Shown: in pieces, positions 24,997 to 33,355 of the stretch | Position numbering within the stretch: the stretch's first letter is position 1 | Layout of the letters: each line of letters opens with the position of its first letter | Source: JAVSMW01 sp032027005 | Lineage (GTDB): Bacteria > Bacillota > Thermincolia > Thermincolales > UBA2595 | DNA: 64,000 nt | Direction of reading: 5' to 3' | NCBI GenBank assembly: GCA_032027005.1 | Contig: JAVSMW010000004.1 | Location: 123,020-187,019 of the forward strand | Program-made: the position numbers and the translations under genes | Notes under the pieces: generated by a model | What the model saw: the letters and a program-made list of their open reading frames with translations, nothing else | What the model was told of the DNA's origin: nothing | Database searches by the model: none

Positions 24997-25449
24997 TTAA
25001 ATATAATACATATAAAAATTTTTGTTCATCTTGGCTTTTTCTGCATCTTTACACATGTCTGCAAGAGAAATGGAGTCTAAAACTTCTTCGATACTGTCTT
25101 TTACTTTCTCCCAAACATTCTTGGTAATGCAAAACTCGGCCTTCATGCACTGCTCCGGATCTTCTTCGTTCACACATTCAACAGGTGCAATAGGTCCCTC
25201 CAGCACCCTGACTATATCTCCCACTTTAATTTCTGCAGGGTCACGGGATAATATGTAGCCTCCCTGCGCACCTCTGACACTCTTCACCAACCCAGCCTTA
25301 CGCAAACCGGCAATCAGCTGTTCCAGATAGTGTTCTGAAAGTGCCTGACGCTCAGCAACACTTTTCAGGGATATCGGCCCTTCACCATAGTGTTGGGCAA
25401 GATCAAACATTGCCTGAACGCCGTAGTGCCCCTTTGTTGAAATCTTCAC
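24997..25449 (-). CDS. iscR: Rrf2-family regulator, IscR-like
   Basis: 150 residues. An N-terminal winged helix (YGVQAMFDLAQHYG ... SEHYLEQLIAGLRKAGLVKSVRG) is followed by three cysteines in a CVNEEDPEQCMKAEFC pattern, consistent with a cluster-binding site as in IscR. It precedes iscS, so it probably represses the iron-sulfur operon. It begins at GTG (25447-25449), and the only candidate Shine-Dalgarno is a run of nine G three bases upstream. Two repeated operator-like motifs surround its promoter. Confidence 0.9.
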   Translation of the reverse strand: MKISTKGHYGVQAMFDLAQHYGEGPISLKSVAERQALSEHYLEQLIAGLRKAGLVKSVRGAQGGYILSRDPAEIKVGDIVRVLEGPIAPVECVNEEDPEQCMKAEFCITKNVWEKVKDSIEEVLDSISLADMCKDAEKAKMNKNFYMYYI

Positions 25450-25463
25450 AGGCCCCCCCCCAA

Positions 25464-25551
25464 CTAATTCCTACTGTTTTACTTGGTATTATCTAAAAAT
25501 ATGTTAGCATATAGAACTTTTAATGTCAAACCTAATTCCCACTATTTTAGT
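25464..25551 (-). promoter_or_regulatory. iscR promoter with two operator-like repeats
   Basis: On the minus strand TTGACA (25524-25529) and TAACAT (25501-25506) are 17 bp apart. A 20-bp motif occurs twice in the same orientation, at 25532-25551 (core ACTAAAATAGT, then GGGAATTAG) just upstream of -35 and at 25464-25483 (AGTAAAACAGT, AGGAATTAG) in the leader. This layout suggests autoregulation by the Rrf2 protein. Confidence 0.7.
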
Positions 25552-25683
25552 ATGTTTTTTTACATAAATTTTAAACCTGCTTTTTTGGGGAAATATATCA
25601 GCTTCTTATCATCGATCTGTTAGTTTCATATAATTGGTCTTTATTATATTGTATGTTAATATCTCATCAAGGAGGTGAAGCAA

Positions 25684-25935
25684 ATGAATATTACAGGGAT
25701 AAAAATAAAAATGCTGAATGGTGAAACTCATACAAAAGCAGTAGCTTCAGTGACAATTGACGACTCTTTGGTAGTGCATGACATCAAAGTCATTGAAGGC
25801 AAGAACGGGTTGTTCGTGGCTATGCCCAGCAAAAAGGTTGGCGACAGATTTGTGGATATATCACATCCGATCACTGCTCACAGCCGCTCGGCACTCTTTG
25901 ATGCAGTTCTTAACGAATACCGCCGGTTGGCCTAA
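25684..25935 (+). CDS. spoVG: SpoVG-family protein
   Basis: 83 residues from ATG 25684, eight bases after AAGGAGGTG. The family core VVHDIKVIEGKNGLFVAMPSKK and the tail AVLNEYRRLA are intact. SpoVG is an RNA- and DNA-binding regulator tied to septation and sporulation in Firmicutes. It is one of the few plus-strand genes here and stands alone, convergent with the glutaredoxin gene. Confidence 0.92.
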   Translation: MNITGIKIKMLNGETHTKAVASVTIDDSLVVHDIKVIEGKNGLFVAMPSKKVGDRFVDISHPITAHSRSALFDAVLNEYRRLA

Positions 25936-25959
25936 CAATACCTTTTCCTGTGCCAAAAC

Positions 25960-26006
25960 TAAAGAGGGAGTGTACCGCCAAATTTAGCGGCACACTCCCT
26001 CTTTAA
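25960..26006. terminator. Shared hairpin between spoVG and the glutaredoxin gene
   Basis: TAAAGAGGGAGTGT pairs with its complement through a 14-bp stem plus an inner GCGG stem. It can end both convergent genes; the T-rich side faces the minus strand. Confidence 0.6.
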
Positions 26007-26046
26007 CAATTATATTTCTTCGGGCCCGCCGAAGAAATTACACACA

Positions 26047-26256
26047 TCATCCGGCACCGTTAAAGCCTATCGTAACCTTGCCGTCATCAACGATAACAGG
26101 AACCTTCCTGCCACCTGCCAGTTTTATCAATTCTGGTATCCGATCACGATTCATAGTAAGGTTAACTTCTTCAAATTCTATTCCTTTTTCCTCTAGCTCC
26201 ATCATCGCCCGTGCACAATATGGGCATGCAACCTTAGTATAAACAGTTACGGCCAT
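26047..26256 (-). CDS. Glutaredoxin-like thiol protein
   Basis: 69 residues of thioredoxin fold. The redox motif is CPYC (VACPYCARAM), the cis-proline is in KVPVIVDDG, and it ends VTIGFNGAG. It is shorter than typical glutaredoxin by the last helix, as in the small anaerobe proteins related to NrdH. It could reduce disulfides or handle clusters; its partner is not evident. Confidence 0.75.
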   Translation of the reverse strand: MAVTVYTKVACPYCARAMMELEEKGIEFEEVNLTMNRDRIPELIKLAGGRKVPVIVDDGKVTIGFNGAG

Positions 26257-26300
26257 TGTAATCCCTCCTTTCTCTTTTTATATTTTATTTGCGACAAATT

Positions 26301-27626
26301 TTATTCCTCTCTTTTAGAAACAAATTTAATCCTCTCTCTGATAATTTTTTCATTACCGCTCTCAGTAGGCTCATAATAAGTCACACCCAAGAGTTCATCG
26401 GGCAAATACTGCTGTTCCACATAATTTCCTCGGTAATCGTGAGGATATTTATAACCTTTGCCATGCCCCAGTTTAGATGCTCCCTTGTAGTGGGCATCCC
26501 TGAGGTGTACCGGTACCTCTCCTGGTTTCCGGTGTTCTATATCTGACAGAGCTTTATCAATTCCTTTAATCACAGAGTTGCTCTTTGGTGCCGTGGCAAT
26601 GTAAATGACAGCTTCAGCCAGGGGCAGCCTCGCCTCAGGCATCCCGATGTATTCAAGGGCATATGCGGCAGCAGTGGCTACCGACAAAGCCTGAGGATCC
26701 GCCAAACCTACATCTTCAGCCGCGTGAACAATCAGCCTCCTGGCAATAAACCTCGGGTCTTCACCGGCATAAATCATCCTGGCCAGCCAATGTAGAGCCG
26801 CATCCGGATCAGACCCCCGCAGACTCTTAATAAAAGCAGATATCACATCATAGTGCTGATCTCCTGATTTATCATACCTGACAGCCCTTTTTTGAATTGA
26901 TTCTTCTGCTACTGAAATAGTGATTTCCCGGACTCCCTGTTCATTAGGCAGGGTAGTGACAACTGCCAGTTCAATAGCATTTAGTGCAGTCCTAGCATCC
27001 CCATTAGCAACGTTTATTATATGTTCTATGGCCTGTTTTTCCAGACTTACCTGATACCTGCCCAGCCCCCGTTCTTCATCATTGACTGCATGCTCTATCA
27101 ATTTTCCAATTTCCTCGTCTATCAAGCTCTTAAATCCGAACACCCGTGACCTGGATAGCAGAGGAGGGTTTACTTCAAAATATGGATTTTCCGTGGTTGC
27201 TCCGATAAGAATGACTGTACCGTCCTCCACATGGGGTAAAAGGGCGTCCTGCTGAGCTTTGTTGAACCTATGAATCTCATCAACGAACAAAATTGTCCGC
27301 TGGTTATACATTCCTAACCTGTCTTTGGCATTTTTAACAACTTCCTTTATATCAGCAACTCCGGATATCACGGCATTAAGCTGAACAAAGGCCGCTTTAG
27401 TAGTATTGGCAATAACTTTGGCCAAGGTAGTCTTGCCTGTTCCCGGCGGTCCATAAAAAATAACTGAAGAAAGTTGGTCAGCTTCAATTGCCCGTCTGAG
27501 GAGCTTACCTTTACCCACAATTTCTACCTGCCCCACAAATTCATCCAGGGTCCGGGGTCGCATACGTACCGCCAGCGGAGCTTCCCTGGCCATCTGTGTC
27601 TGCCGTGATATTTCAAATAAATCCAT
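26301..27626 (-). CDS. rarA: Replication-associated recombination ATPase RarA/MgsA
   Basis: AAA+ clamp-loader-like ATPase acting at stalled forks. 441 residues: Walker A GPPGTGKTT near 60, Walker B FVDEIHRF near 115, sensor 1 GATTENPYFEV, then the C-terminal tetramerisation domain (KPGEVPVHLRDAHYKGA...GYKYPHDY). A consensus promoter with a Fur-like box lies just upstream. Confidence 0.95.
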   Translation of the reverse strand: MDLFEISRQTQMAREAPLAVRMRPRTLDEFVGQVEIVGKGKLLRRAIEADQLSSVIFYGPPGTGKTTLAKVIANTTKAAFVQLNAVISGVADIKEVVKNAKDRLGMYNQRTILFVDEIHRFNKAQQDALLPHVEDGTVILIGATTENPYFEVNPPLLSRSRVFGFKSLIDEEIGKLIEHAVNDEERGLGRYQVSLEKQAIEHIINVANGDARTALNAIELAVVTTLPNEQGVREITISVAEESIQKRAVRYDKSGDQHYDVISAFIKSLRGSDPDAALHWLARMIYAGEDPRFIARRLIVHAAEDVGLADPQALSVATAAAYALEYIGMPEARLPLAEAVIYIATAPKSNSVIKGIDKALSDIEHRKPGEVPVHLRDAHYKGASKLGHGKGYKYPHDYRGNYVEQQYLPDELLGVTYYEPTESGNEKIIRERIKFVSKREE

Positions 27627-27684
27627 ATAAACTCCTCCAATCAGGAACGATTATCATCTTCCCTCATGGGATTTGATGTTTAAC

Positions 27685-27717
27685 CTTAATAATAATTCTT
27701 ATCGTTAAACATGTCAA
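27685..27717 (-). promoter_or_regulatory. rarA promoter overlapped by a Fur-like box
   Basis: TTGACA (27712-27717) and TATTAT (27689-27694) are 17 bp apart on the minus strand. GATAAGAATTATTATTAAG (27685-27703) overlaps the -10 and matches the classical 19-bp Fur box at 13 positions by my count. Confidence 0.5.
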
Positions 27718-27729
27718 CCAATCCTGTTT

Positions 27730-27761
27730 AAAAAAAAGTTAGAGCTGTATCATAACAGCTC
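27730..27761 (-). terminator. trxA terminator
   Basis: GAGCTGT/ACAGCTC stem (27742-27748 with 27755-27761), then eight T on the minus strand. Confidence 0.75.
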
Positions 27762-27778
27762 CTGAGTATCTCTACTAA

Positions 27779-28108
27779 TTACAAATATTTCTCTAAAAGG
27801 TCCTTTAGTTCATTTTTTGATTTAAAGCCAACTATGCGATCAACTGCACTTCCGCCCTTGAATATGATCAGGGTTGGTATACTCATAACCCCGTATTCGT
27901 GGGCAACTTCCCGGTTTTCGTCTACATTTACCTTGCCAACTTTGATTTTACCGTCCAATTCCACAGCAATCTCGTCAACAATAGGAGCGATCATGCGGCA
28001 GGGCGAACACCAGGGAGCCCAAAAATCGACCAATGTCGGACTTGAGTTCTCTAAAACTTCAGTCTTAAAGTTTTCTTTGGTTAATGTAAGTACTTTTTCA
28101 CTTGCCAT
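27779..28108 (-). CDS. trxA: Thioredoxin
   Basis: About 109 residues from the ATG at 28108, which follows GGAAGGAG; the TTG at 28126 is less likely. The active site is WCSPC (FWAPWCSPCRM) instead of the usual WCGPC, and the cis-proline loop is MSIPTLIIFKGG. It lies 28 bp after csoR and is probably cotranscribed with it. Confidence 0.93.
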   Translation of the reverse strand: MASEKVLTLTKENFKTEVLENSSPTLVDFWAPWCSPCRMIAPIVDEIAVELDGKIKVGKVNVDENREVAHEYGVMSIPTLIIFKGGSAVDRIVGFKSKNELKDLLEKYL

Positions 28109-28135
28109 ACATACAACTCCTTCCAAATATTGTGT

Positions 28136-28417
28136 TTAATCAACAAAACGGGTAATAGTCTGAACAAGTTTTTGCAGTTCTTCAAGCTTGGACTTTTTAT
28201 CTTTGGCAGATACAGTTTGAACAAGGCATTCCGCGGCGTGGTGATTGAGCATTAAATTGCCAACCATTTTCAGGGCCGATCTGGCTGCTGCCACCTGGGT
28301 CAGGATATCCTGACAATCCTTCCCCTCCTCAATCATTCTCCTGATACCTTTAACCTGTCCCTCGACCCGCTTTAACCTTTTATCCAGATTATCCTTGATA
28401 TTTTCTATCTTTTGCAA
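28136..28417 (-). CDS. CsoR/RcnR-family metal-sensing repressor
   Basis: 93 residues, all helical (DUF156). The Cys-His-Cys metal ligands of CsoR are visible in KDCQDIL and NHHAAEC. Members sense Cu(I), Ni/Co or sulfane sulfur; the C-H-C set favours copper or persulfide. The start is a TTG. A textbook promoter and a TACCC-N5-GGGTA palindrome are upstream, and trxA follows. Confidence 0.88.
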   Translation of the reverse strand: MQKIENIKDNLDKRLKRVEGQVKGIRRMIEEGKDCQDILTQVAAARSALKMVGNLMLNHHAAECLVQTVSAKDKKSKLEELQKLVQTITRFVD

Positions 28418-28437
28418 TTTCCGAATCCCCCCAATAC

Positions 28438-28494
28438 TACCCTCCTAGGGTATGCAGGTATATTTATTATAATACTGGCAAAAAATGTTGTCAA
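28438..28494 (-). promoter_or_regulatory. Consensus promoter and CsoR-type operator
   Basis: The minus strand has TTGACA (28489-28494), exactly 17 bp, TATAAT (28466-28471), then the palindrome TACCCTAGGAGGGTA (28438-28452) near +10. The sequence resembles known CsoR operators, so negative autoregulation is expected. Confidence 0.8.
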
Positions 28495-28513
28495 ACTAAT
28501 CAATTGAACTGCC

Positions 28514-29272
28514 TCATATATTTAGCAGATCCCTGACCACAACACCTGCCAGAATCATACCCATTACCGGCGGTACGAAAGCAATGCTGCCAGGTATCTG
28601 ACGCCGCAATGTACAGTTGGAGACTGCATCCTTATTACTGCAAATACAATGGCGTTTGCAATCACCAACCGACTCCAGTGGTGTCATCGGCTGTTCCTTG
28701 GAGTAAACAACTTTAACGCCCCTTGAAATACCGGCTTTTTTCAACTCCCGGCGAATAACCCTGGCCAGGGGGTCTACTGAAGTCTTGGAAATATCCTCAA
28801 CTTCAAAAGCTGTCGGGTCAAGCTTATTCCCGGCACCCATGGCGGAAACAATCGGAATGCCCCGCTCATGCGACTTAATGATCAAATCCAGTTTACCTGT
28901 AACATTATCGATAGCATCTACTATGTAATCTATATCCTCCCTGATAAGTTCTGCGCTCTTTTCAGGTCTGTAAAATTCACAAATTGCTTCAACCTGAGCC
29001 TGCGGGTTAATCAACCTGACCCTTTCTTGCATTAGCTCGACCTTAGAGCGTCCAACCGTGTCCTGCAGGGCATGAATCTGTCTGTTGATATTAGTCAGGC
29101 AGACATCATCATAATCAATTAACATCAGATGCCCGACGCCGGTTCTGGCCAGAGCTTCGACAGTAAATGAACCAACTCCCCCGATGCCAAAAACCGCTAC
29201 CTTGCAGTCAGCCAACTTGGCTAACCCATCGGGGCCTATTAAAAGTTCGGTACGTGAAAACCTATGAAGCAT
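28514..29272 (-). CDS. tcdA: tRNA threonylcarbamoyladenosine dehydratase (TcdA/YrvM)
   Basis: ThiF/HesA/MoeB-type adenylating enzyme of 252 residues that cyclises t6A37 of tRNA. The nucleotide loop is GIGGVGSFTVEAL near residue 30. Cysteines in CKRHCICSNKD and NCTLRRQ occur in the variable region. Its position next to 6S RNA and aspS matches the yrvM locus of Bacillus. Confidence 0.9.
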   Translation of the reverse strand: MLHRFSRTELLIGPDGLAKLADCKVAVFGIGGVGSFTVEALARTGVGHLMLIDYDDVCLTNINRQIHALQDTVGRSKVELMQERVRLINPQAQVEAICEFYRPEKSAELIREDIDYIVDAIDNVTGKLDLIIKSHERGIPIVSAMGAGNKLDPTAFEVEDISKTSVDPLARVIRRELKKAGISRGVKVVYSKEQPMTPLESVGDCKRHCICSNKDAVSNCTLRRQIPGSIAFVPPVMGMILAGVVVRDLLNI

Positions 29273-29332
29273 ATTTTATCTCCCAACGTAGTATATATTC
29301 TATAATACCATATATGTCCAAAAAAACAAAAT

Positions 29333-29508
29333 ACCCCACTTATGCCGTGGGGCCGCTTGTTTTGAACCTGTTATCAACAGGTGGGTGTCCCCCTGACTGG
29401 TTTTTGTTTCCTCGGCAAGGAGGCATACAAGCTGCAGCCAGAGCAGGATTCCCTAAGTATTGGTGTTGGCTCAATACTTAACGGCTAAACACGTGCATCG
29501 CAGGGTGT
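29333..29508 (-). ncRNA. ssrS: 6S RNA
   Basis: About 176 nt. The 5' segment CCCTGCGATGCACGT pairs with 3' ACGGCATAAGTGGGG to form the closing stem with a small internal loop. Inside are a hairpin (AAGTATTG/CAATACTT), the ACCTGTT/AACAGGT hairpin followed by CAAAAC, and a large open region, as expected for 6S RNA, which binds the sigma-A RNA polymerase holoenzyme. A T-rich stretch follows the 3' end. The place between aspS and tcdA is the same as for B. subtilis 6S-1 as I recall it. Ends are approximate. Confidence 0.82.
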
Positions 29509-29671
29509 TAAGGCAATTTGTATTTTGTAGTTCTAATATATCATGTGGTTTTCAGCGTTTCAAGTGCCAATAACTGCCGCATATCAATGTTATCCTTAGG
29601 ATTACAAATGATTCAAAAAAATATACCTCTTAAACCCTTGCGCCGCTTAAATCCAGTCCTTGACAAAAGCT

Positions 29672-31459
29672 TTACTTTTTTGTTTTGGCCACATTTAATT
29701 TAATGTGCAGTTCCTGCAGCTGCCGCGGGGTTACTTCTGAAGGTGCTTGTGTCATTAAGTCTGTGGCACTCTGAGTTTTGGGAAATGCTATGACATCCCT
29801 GATAGTATCTCTTTTGGCCATCAACATAATCATCCGGTCTAAACCAAAAGCGATACCCCCATGAGGTGGTGTCCCATATTCAAAAGCCTCCAGCATAAAA
29901 CCAAATTTCTCATTAGCTTCTTCTTCTGAGTGTCCCAGTAAATCAAACATTTTCTGCTGCACATCCCGCCTGTGGATTCTGATGCTGCCACCGCCTAGTT
30001 CTATGCCGTTTAAAACCATATCGTATGCTTTGGCCCGGACCCTGCCCGGGTCTGTATCCATGTACTTTAGATCCTCGTCCAATGGCGCAGTAAAGGGATG
30101 GTGGATTGCCACCCAGCGTCGTTCTTCATCATCATATTCAACCAATGGGAAGTCTACTACCCAGGCAAATTTAAAGACATCCGGATCAATCAGGTTTTTC
30201 TTTTTGGCCAGCTCAATTCTCAGGGCTCCAAGAGCTGCAGCGACTACTGAAGGTTTATCGGCAACAAAGAACAGGAGGTCACCGGGTTCAGCCTCAAATT
30301 TATGCAAAATAGCTTCAATTTCTTCATCTTTAAAGAACTTGAGAATTGGTGATTTAAGTCCTTCTTCATTTACAACAATATAGGCCAGGCCTTTAGCCCC
30401 ATAAATAGAGGCAAACTGAGTCAGGTCATCGATTTCTTTGCGGCTGAAATGAGCACATCCCTTGGCATTAATTCCCTTTACCTGCCCACCGGATGCAGCC
30501 ACAGCAGCAAATACTTTAAAATCTGAGTTGGCCATCATGCCGGTGAAATCCCTTAATTCCAAGCCAAAGCGCAGGTCCGGTTTGTCTGAGCCATAGCGGT
30601 CCATAGCTTCCCGGTAAGTGAATCTGGGAAATGGAGTCTCTATATCAATACCGGCTGCTTCCTTAAAAGTAAAACCGACCATTTCCTCCATCAGATTAAG
30701 CACATCTTCTACATCCACAAATGATATTTCCATATCAATCTGGGTAAACTCCGGCTGCCTGTCGGCCCTTAAATCCTCATCACGGAAACAGCGCACAATC
30801 TGAAAGTACTTGTCCATCCCTGCTACCATCAAAATCTGTTTGAAAATCTGTGGTGATTGAGGCAGCGCGTAAAATTTGCCGGGATTGACCCTGCTTGGCA
30901 CTAAATAGTCTCTGGCACCTTCGGGTGTACTCTTCGTGAGCATAGGTGTCTCAATTTCAAGAAAACCCTGGCGATCCAAAAAGTCCCTGGCTGCTTTGGC
31001 AACCTTGTGCCTTAAGATCAGGCTGCGCTGCATATCTGGCCTGCGCAGATCTAAATATCTGTATCTGAGGCGAATATTTTCATCAACATCCTCCTCGATA
31101 TAGAAAGGCGGTGTTTTGGCCCGGTTGAGAATCCTCAGCTCAGTCACATATACTTCAATTTCGCCGGTTGGCAGCTTTGGATTCACTGTTTCAGCACTCC
31201 GCCGCCGAACCTCGCCAACAGCAGCGAGGACAAATTCCCCTCTCACCCTTTCCGCTTTAGCAAAAGCGTCTTTATCTACCTCCGGGCTGAAAACCAGTTG
31301 AGCCAGTCCAGTCCGGTCCCTCAAATCCACAAAAATCAGTCCGCCGTGGTCTCGGCGGCTGTTTACCCAACCCGTCACAACCACGATTTCTCCCATATTA
31401 GCGGCCGATAATTCACCCACCATATGACTTCTTTTTAGGCCTTGCATTGTTTCTGCCAT
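29672..31459 (-). CDS. aspS: Aspartyl-tRNA synthetase
   Basis: 595 residues. An OB-fold anticodon domain (GWVNSRRDHGGLIFVDLRDRTG) precedes the class II core with motif 2 (FRDEDLRADRQPEFTQ) and motif 3 (GIAFGLDRMIML); a bacterial GAD insertion lies between. It is 57 bp downstream of hisS and part of the same T-box controlled unit. Confidence 0.97.
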   Translation of the reverse strand: MAETMQGLKRSHMVGELSAANMGEIVVVTGWVNSRRDHGGLIFVDLRDRTGLAQLVFSPEVDKDAFAKAERVRGEFVLAAVGEVRRRSAETVNPKLPTGEIEVYVTELRILNRAKTPPFYIEEDVDENIRLRYRYLDLRRPDMQRSLILRHKVAKAARDFLDRQGFLEIETPMLTKSTPEGARDYLVPSRVNPGKFYALPQSPQIFKQILMVAGMDKYFQIVRCFRDEDLRADRQPEFTQIDMEISFVDVEDVLNLMEEMVGFTFKEAAGIDIETPFPRFTYREAMDRYGSDKPDLRFGLELRDFTGMMANSDFKVFAAVAASGGQVKGINAKGCAHFSRKEIDDLTQFASIYGAKGLAYIVVNEEGLKSPILKFFKDEEIEAILHKFEAEPGDLLFFVADKPSVVAAALGALRIELAKKKNLIDPDVFKFAWVVDFPLVEYDDEERRWVAIHHPFTAPLDEDLKYMDTDPGRVRAKAYDMVLNGIELGGGSIRIHRRDVQQKMFDLLGHSEEEANEKFGFMLEAFEYGTPPHGGIAFGLDRMIMLMAKRDTIRDVIAFPKTQSATDLMTQAPSEVTPRQLQELHIKLNVAKTKK

Positions 31460-31516
31460 CTAAATGTTGCTCCTCTCTCACTATGAAAAATACTCCGTTG
31501 GTGTGTCAAAACCATT

Positions 31517-32779
31517 TTACTGCCCATTCCGGAGATATTCTAAAACCTTTTCCAGGGGCACTTCTTCCTGTGCCGCAGCCTTCATATCTCTTATCACCGC
31601 CACACCTTTGCTCAGTTCTTCATCTCCCAGGATTAGAGCAAAACGCGTAGCAAACTTGTTGGCATATTTCATCTGGGCTTTGAGACCCCTGCCCATCACA
31701 TCCATATCTGCAGTTAAACCTGCCGCCCTTATATTGTAAAGCAATTTGAAGGCGGTCTCCCTTGCGGGCTCGCCTAAGGCGGCAATAAAAACATCATATT
31801 TGAGCGGCCCGGGAAACTCAATATTCTGACGTTCCATGGTAGCAATAATTCTCTCGATCCCCAGGGCAAATCCAATGCCGGGGGTTGGCTGGGGAGCGCC
31901 TACCTGCTCAATTAAGCCATCATACCTGCCACCTCCGCCAATGGAACTCTGGGCCCCAATGTCACTGGCCATAATTTCAAAAGCTGTATTAGTATAGTAG
32001 TCAAGCCCCCTGACCAGGCGATTATTAACAATATATTTAATCCCTGCCTGGTCCAGAAATTTCTTAACTTTCGCAAAGTGATCCGCACATTCATCACAAA
32101 GGCAGTCCGTGGTAGTAGGTGCACCATGACTTACGTCCTGGCATTCTGATTCCTTACAATCCAATATCCGCATAGGATTCCTGGAAAACCTGGATTGACA
32201 TTGCTTGCATAACTTGTCCACGTTACCGGCCAGGAAATCATGCAGCTTTTGCCTGTGCAGCGGCCTGCATTGCGGGCAGCCGACACTGTTTATATGCAGC
32301 TCCAGGTCACGAAGTCCTAATCTGCCGTAAAAGTCCATTGCCATGGTAATAACTTCCGCATCCACAACAGGGTCCTTGCTGCCCAGCACTTCTATGCCAA
32401 ATTGGTGAAACTGTCTGTACCGGCCGGCCTGCACATTAGCATACCTAAACATGGGCCCAATGTAAAATACCTTGACCGGCTGCGGCTGGGCGTATAACTT
32501 ATGCTCAACATAAGCCCTGGCCACACAGGCCGTTTGTTCCGGCCGGAGACTGACGTCACGACCGCCTTTATCCTGAAACGTGTACATCTCTTTTTCCACC
32601 ACATCTGTGGTGTCACCAACCCCCCGTTTAAACAGTTCGGTATGCTCAAAAATTGGGGTGCGGATTTCGCTGAAACCATATTGAGTGCAAATATTTCTGA
32701 TATGCTGTTCAATATAATGCCATTTCTCAATTTCTCCCGGTAAAATATCATTGGTGCCCTTAGGCCCTGCTGTAAGCAT
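31517..32779 (-). CDS. hisS: Histidyl-tRNA synthetase
   Basis: 420 residues from ATG 32779 after GAGGAGGG. Class II motifs PQFR-like FRYANVQAGRYRQFHQFGIE and GGGRYDGL are present. A cysteine-rich insertion (CPQC, CKQC, CDEC) suggests a zinc-stabilised domain as in many Firmicute enzymes. It is preceded by a T-box leader and by a structured repeat. Confidence 0.97.
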   Translation of the reverse strand: MLTAGPKGTNDILPGEIEKWHYIEQHIRNICTQYGFSEIRTPIFEHTELFKRGVGDTTDVVEKEMYTFQDKGGRDVSLRPEQTACVARAYVEHKLYAQPQPVKVFYIGPMFRYANVQAGRYRQFHQFGIEVLGSKDPVVDAEVITMAMDFYGRLGLRDLELHINSVGCPQCRPLHRQKLHDFLAGNVDKLCKQCQSRFSRNPMRILDCKESECQDVSHGAPTTTDCLCDECADHFAKVKKFLDQAGIKYIVNNRLVRGLDYYTNTAFEIMASDIGAQSSIGGGGRYDGLIEQVGAPQPTPGIGFALGIERIIATMERQNIEFPGPLKYDVFIAALGEPARETAFKLLYNIRAAGLTADMDVMGRGLKAQMKYANKFATRFALILGDEELSKGVAVIRDMKAAAQEEVPLEKVLEYLRNGQ

Positions 32780-32802
32780 AAACAAACCCTCCTCAAATCC
32801 TA

Positions 32803-32900
32803 GAAAGTCGCGCCTATTCAGTTGCCTTGGCGCGCGACTTTATGTACTACATACCTCAGCCTTTTCCGCAAATGCGGAAAAGATTTGTTCTTTGTAGTAA
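32803..32900. repeat. Structured dispersed repeat, copy B
   Basis: Hairpin AAAGTCGCGCC (32804-32814) with GGCGCGCGACTTT (32829-32841), then a CTTTTCCGC palindrome and GTAGTA. It is related to copy A at 14977, and lies between the T-box terminator and hisS. Confidence 0.6.
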
Positions 32901-33155
32901 AAAAATCCCTCGTCGATGGCAATGAAATGAAATTCATCACCAGGGACGAGAGATAAATCCCGCGGTACCACCCTGTTTAGGCAAACCTGCCTCACTTAAT
33001 AACGGCTTAACGGCGCCAACCGGGAAAACTTACTGGAGGTTCAGTTTTCCGGCTCACGGGTGTCTTTCATTGCTTAAACCTTAGAGATGCTTACAGTCCG
33101 GGCATCTCCTCCCTAAAAGGTGTCGGCAATTACTCTTCCCGCTCTCTGCCTTTAT
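32899..33155 (-). promoter_or_regulatory. His T-box leader of hisS-aspS
   Basis: The minus strand carries the T-box core AGGGTGGTACCGCGG (about 32951-32965), followed by a terminator: TCTCTCGTC pairs with GACGAGGGA and is followed by T7. Upstream is the long stem I region. A CAC triplet (33060-33062, in GAAAGACACC) is the best candidate specifier codon, matching His. Uncharged tRNA-His would favour read-through. Confidence 0.88.
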
Positions 33156-33291
33156 AAACAAAAAATTAATTAATAATGAAACTAAAGTGAAACTCCTCAA
33201 AAATACTGCTAATCTTCCCTAATTTTAACGAATCCACTTAAGATTGTCAATGTTAGGTAACATAAAATTCACGATAAATCTGCACAACCTA

Positions 33292-33336
33292 TTGACAACA
33301 AGTACAGAAAGTGATATTTTTTCCCTAACTGGTTAG
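33292..33336 (+). promoter_or_regulatory. tetR promoter and operator O1
   Basis: TTGACA (33292-33297), 17 bp, TATTTT (33315-33320), then the palindrome CTAACTGGTTAG (33325-33336) at the start of the transcript, followed by GTAGAA and the Shine-Dalgarno. The same palindrome recurs at 37976 and 45531. Confidence 0.75.
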
Positions 33337-33355
33337 TAGAAGGAGGAATGATCTT

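Noticed and set aside
26010..26060. Possible selenocysteine read-through of the glutaredoxin TGA, with a hairpin a few bases downstream
   Set aside because: Read-through would add only Sec-Cys-Val before TAA, the hairpin loop lacks the expected GU, and the active site already has CPYC.
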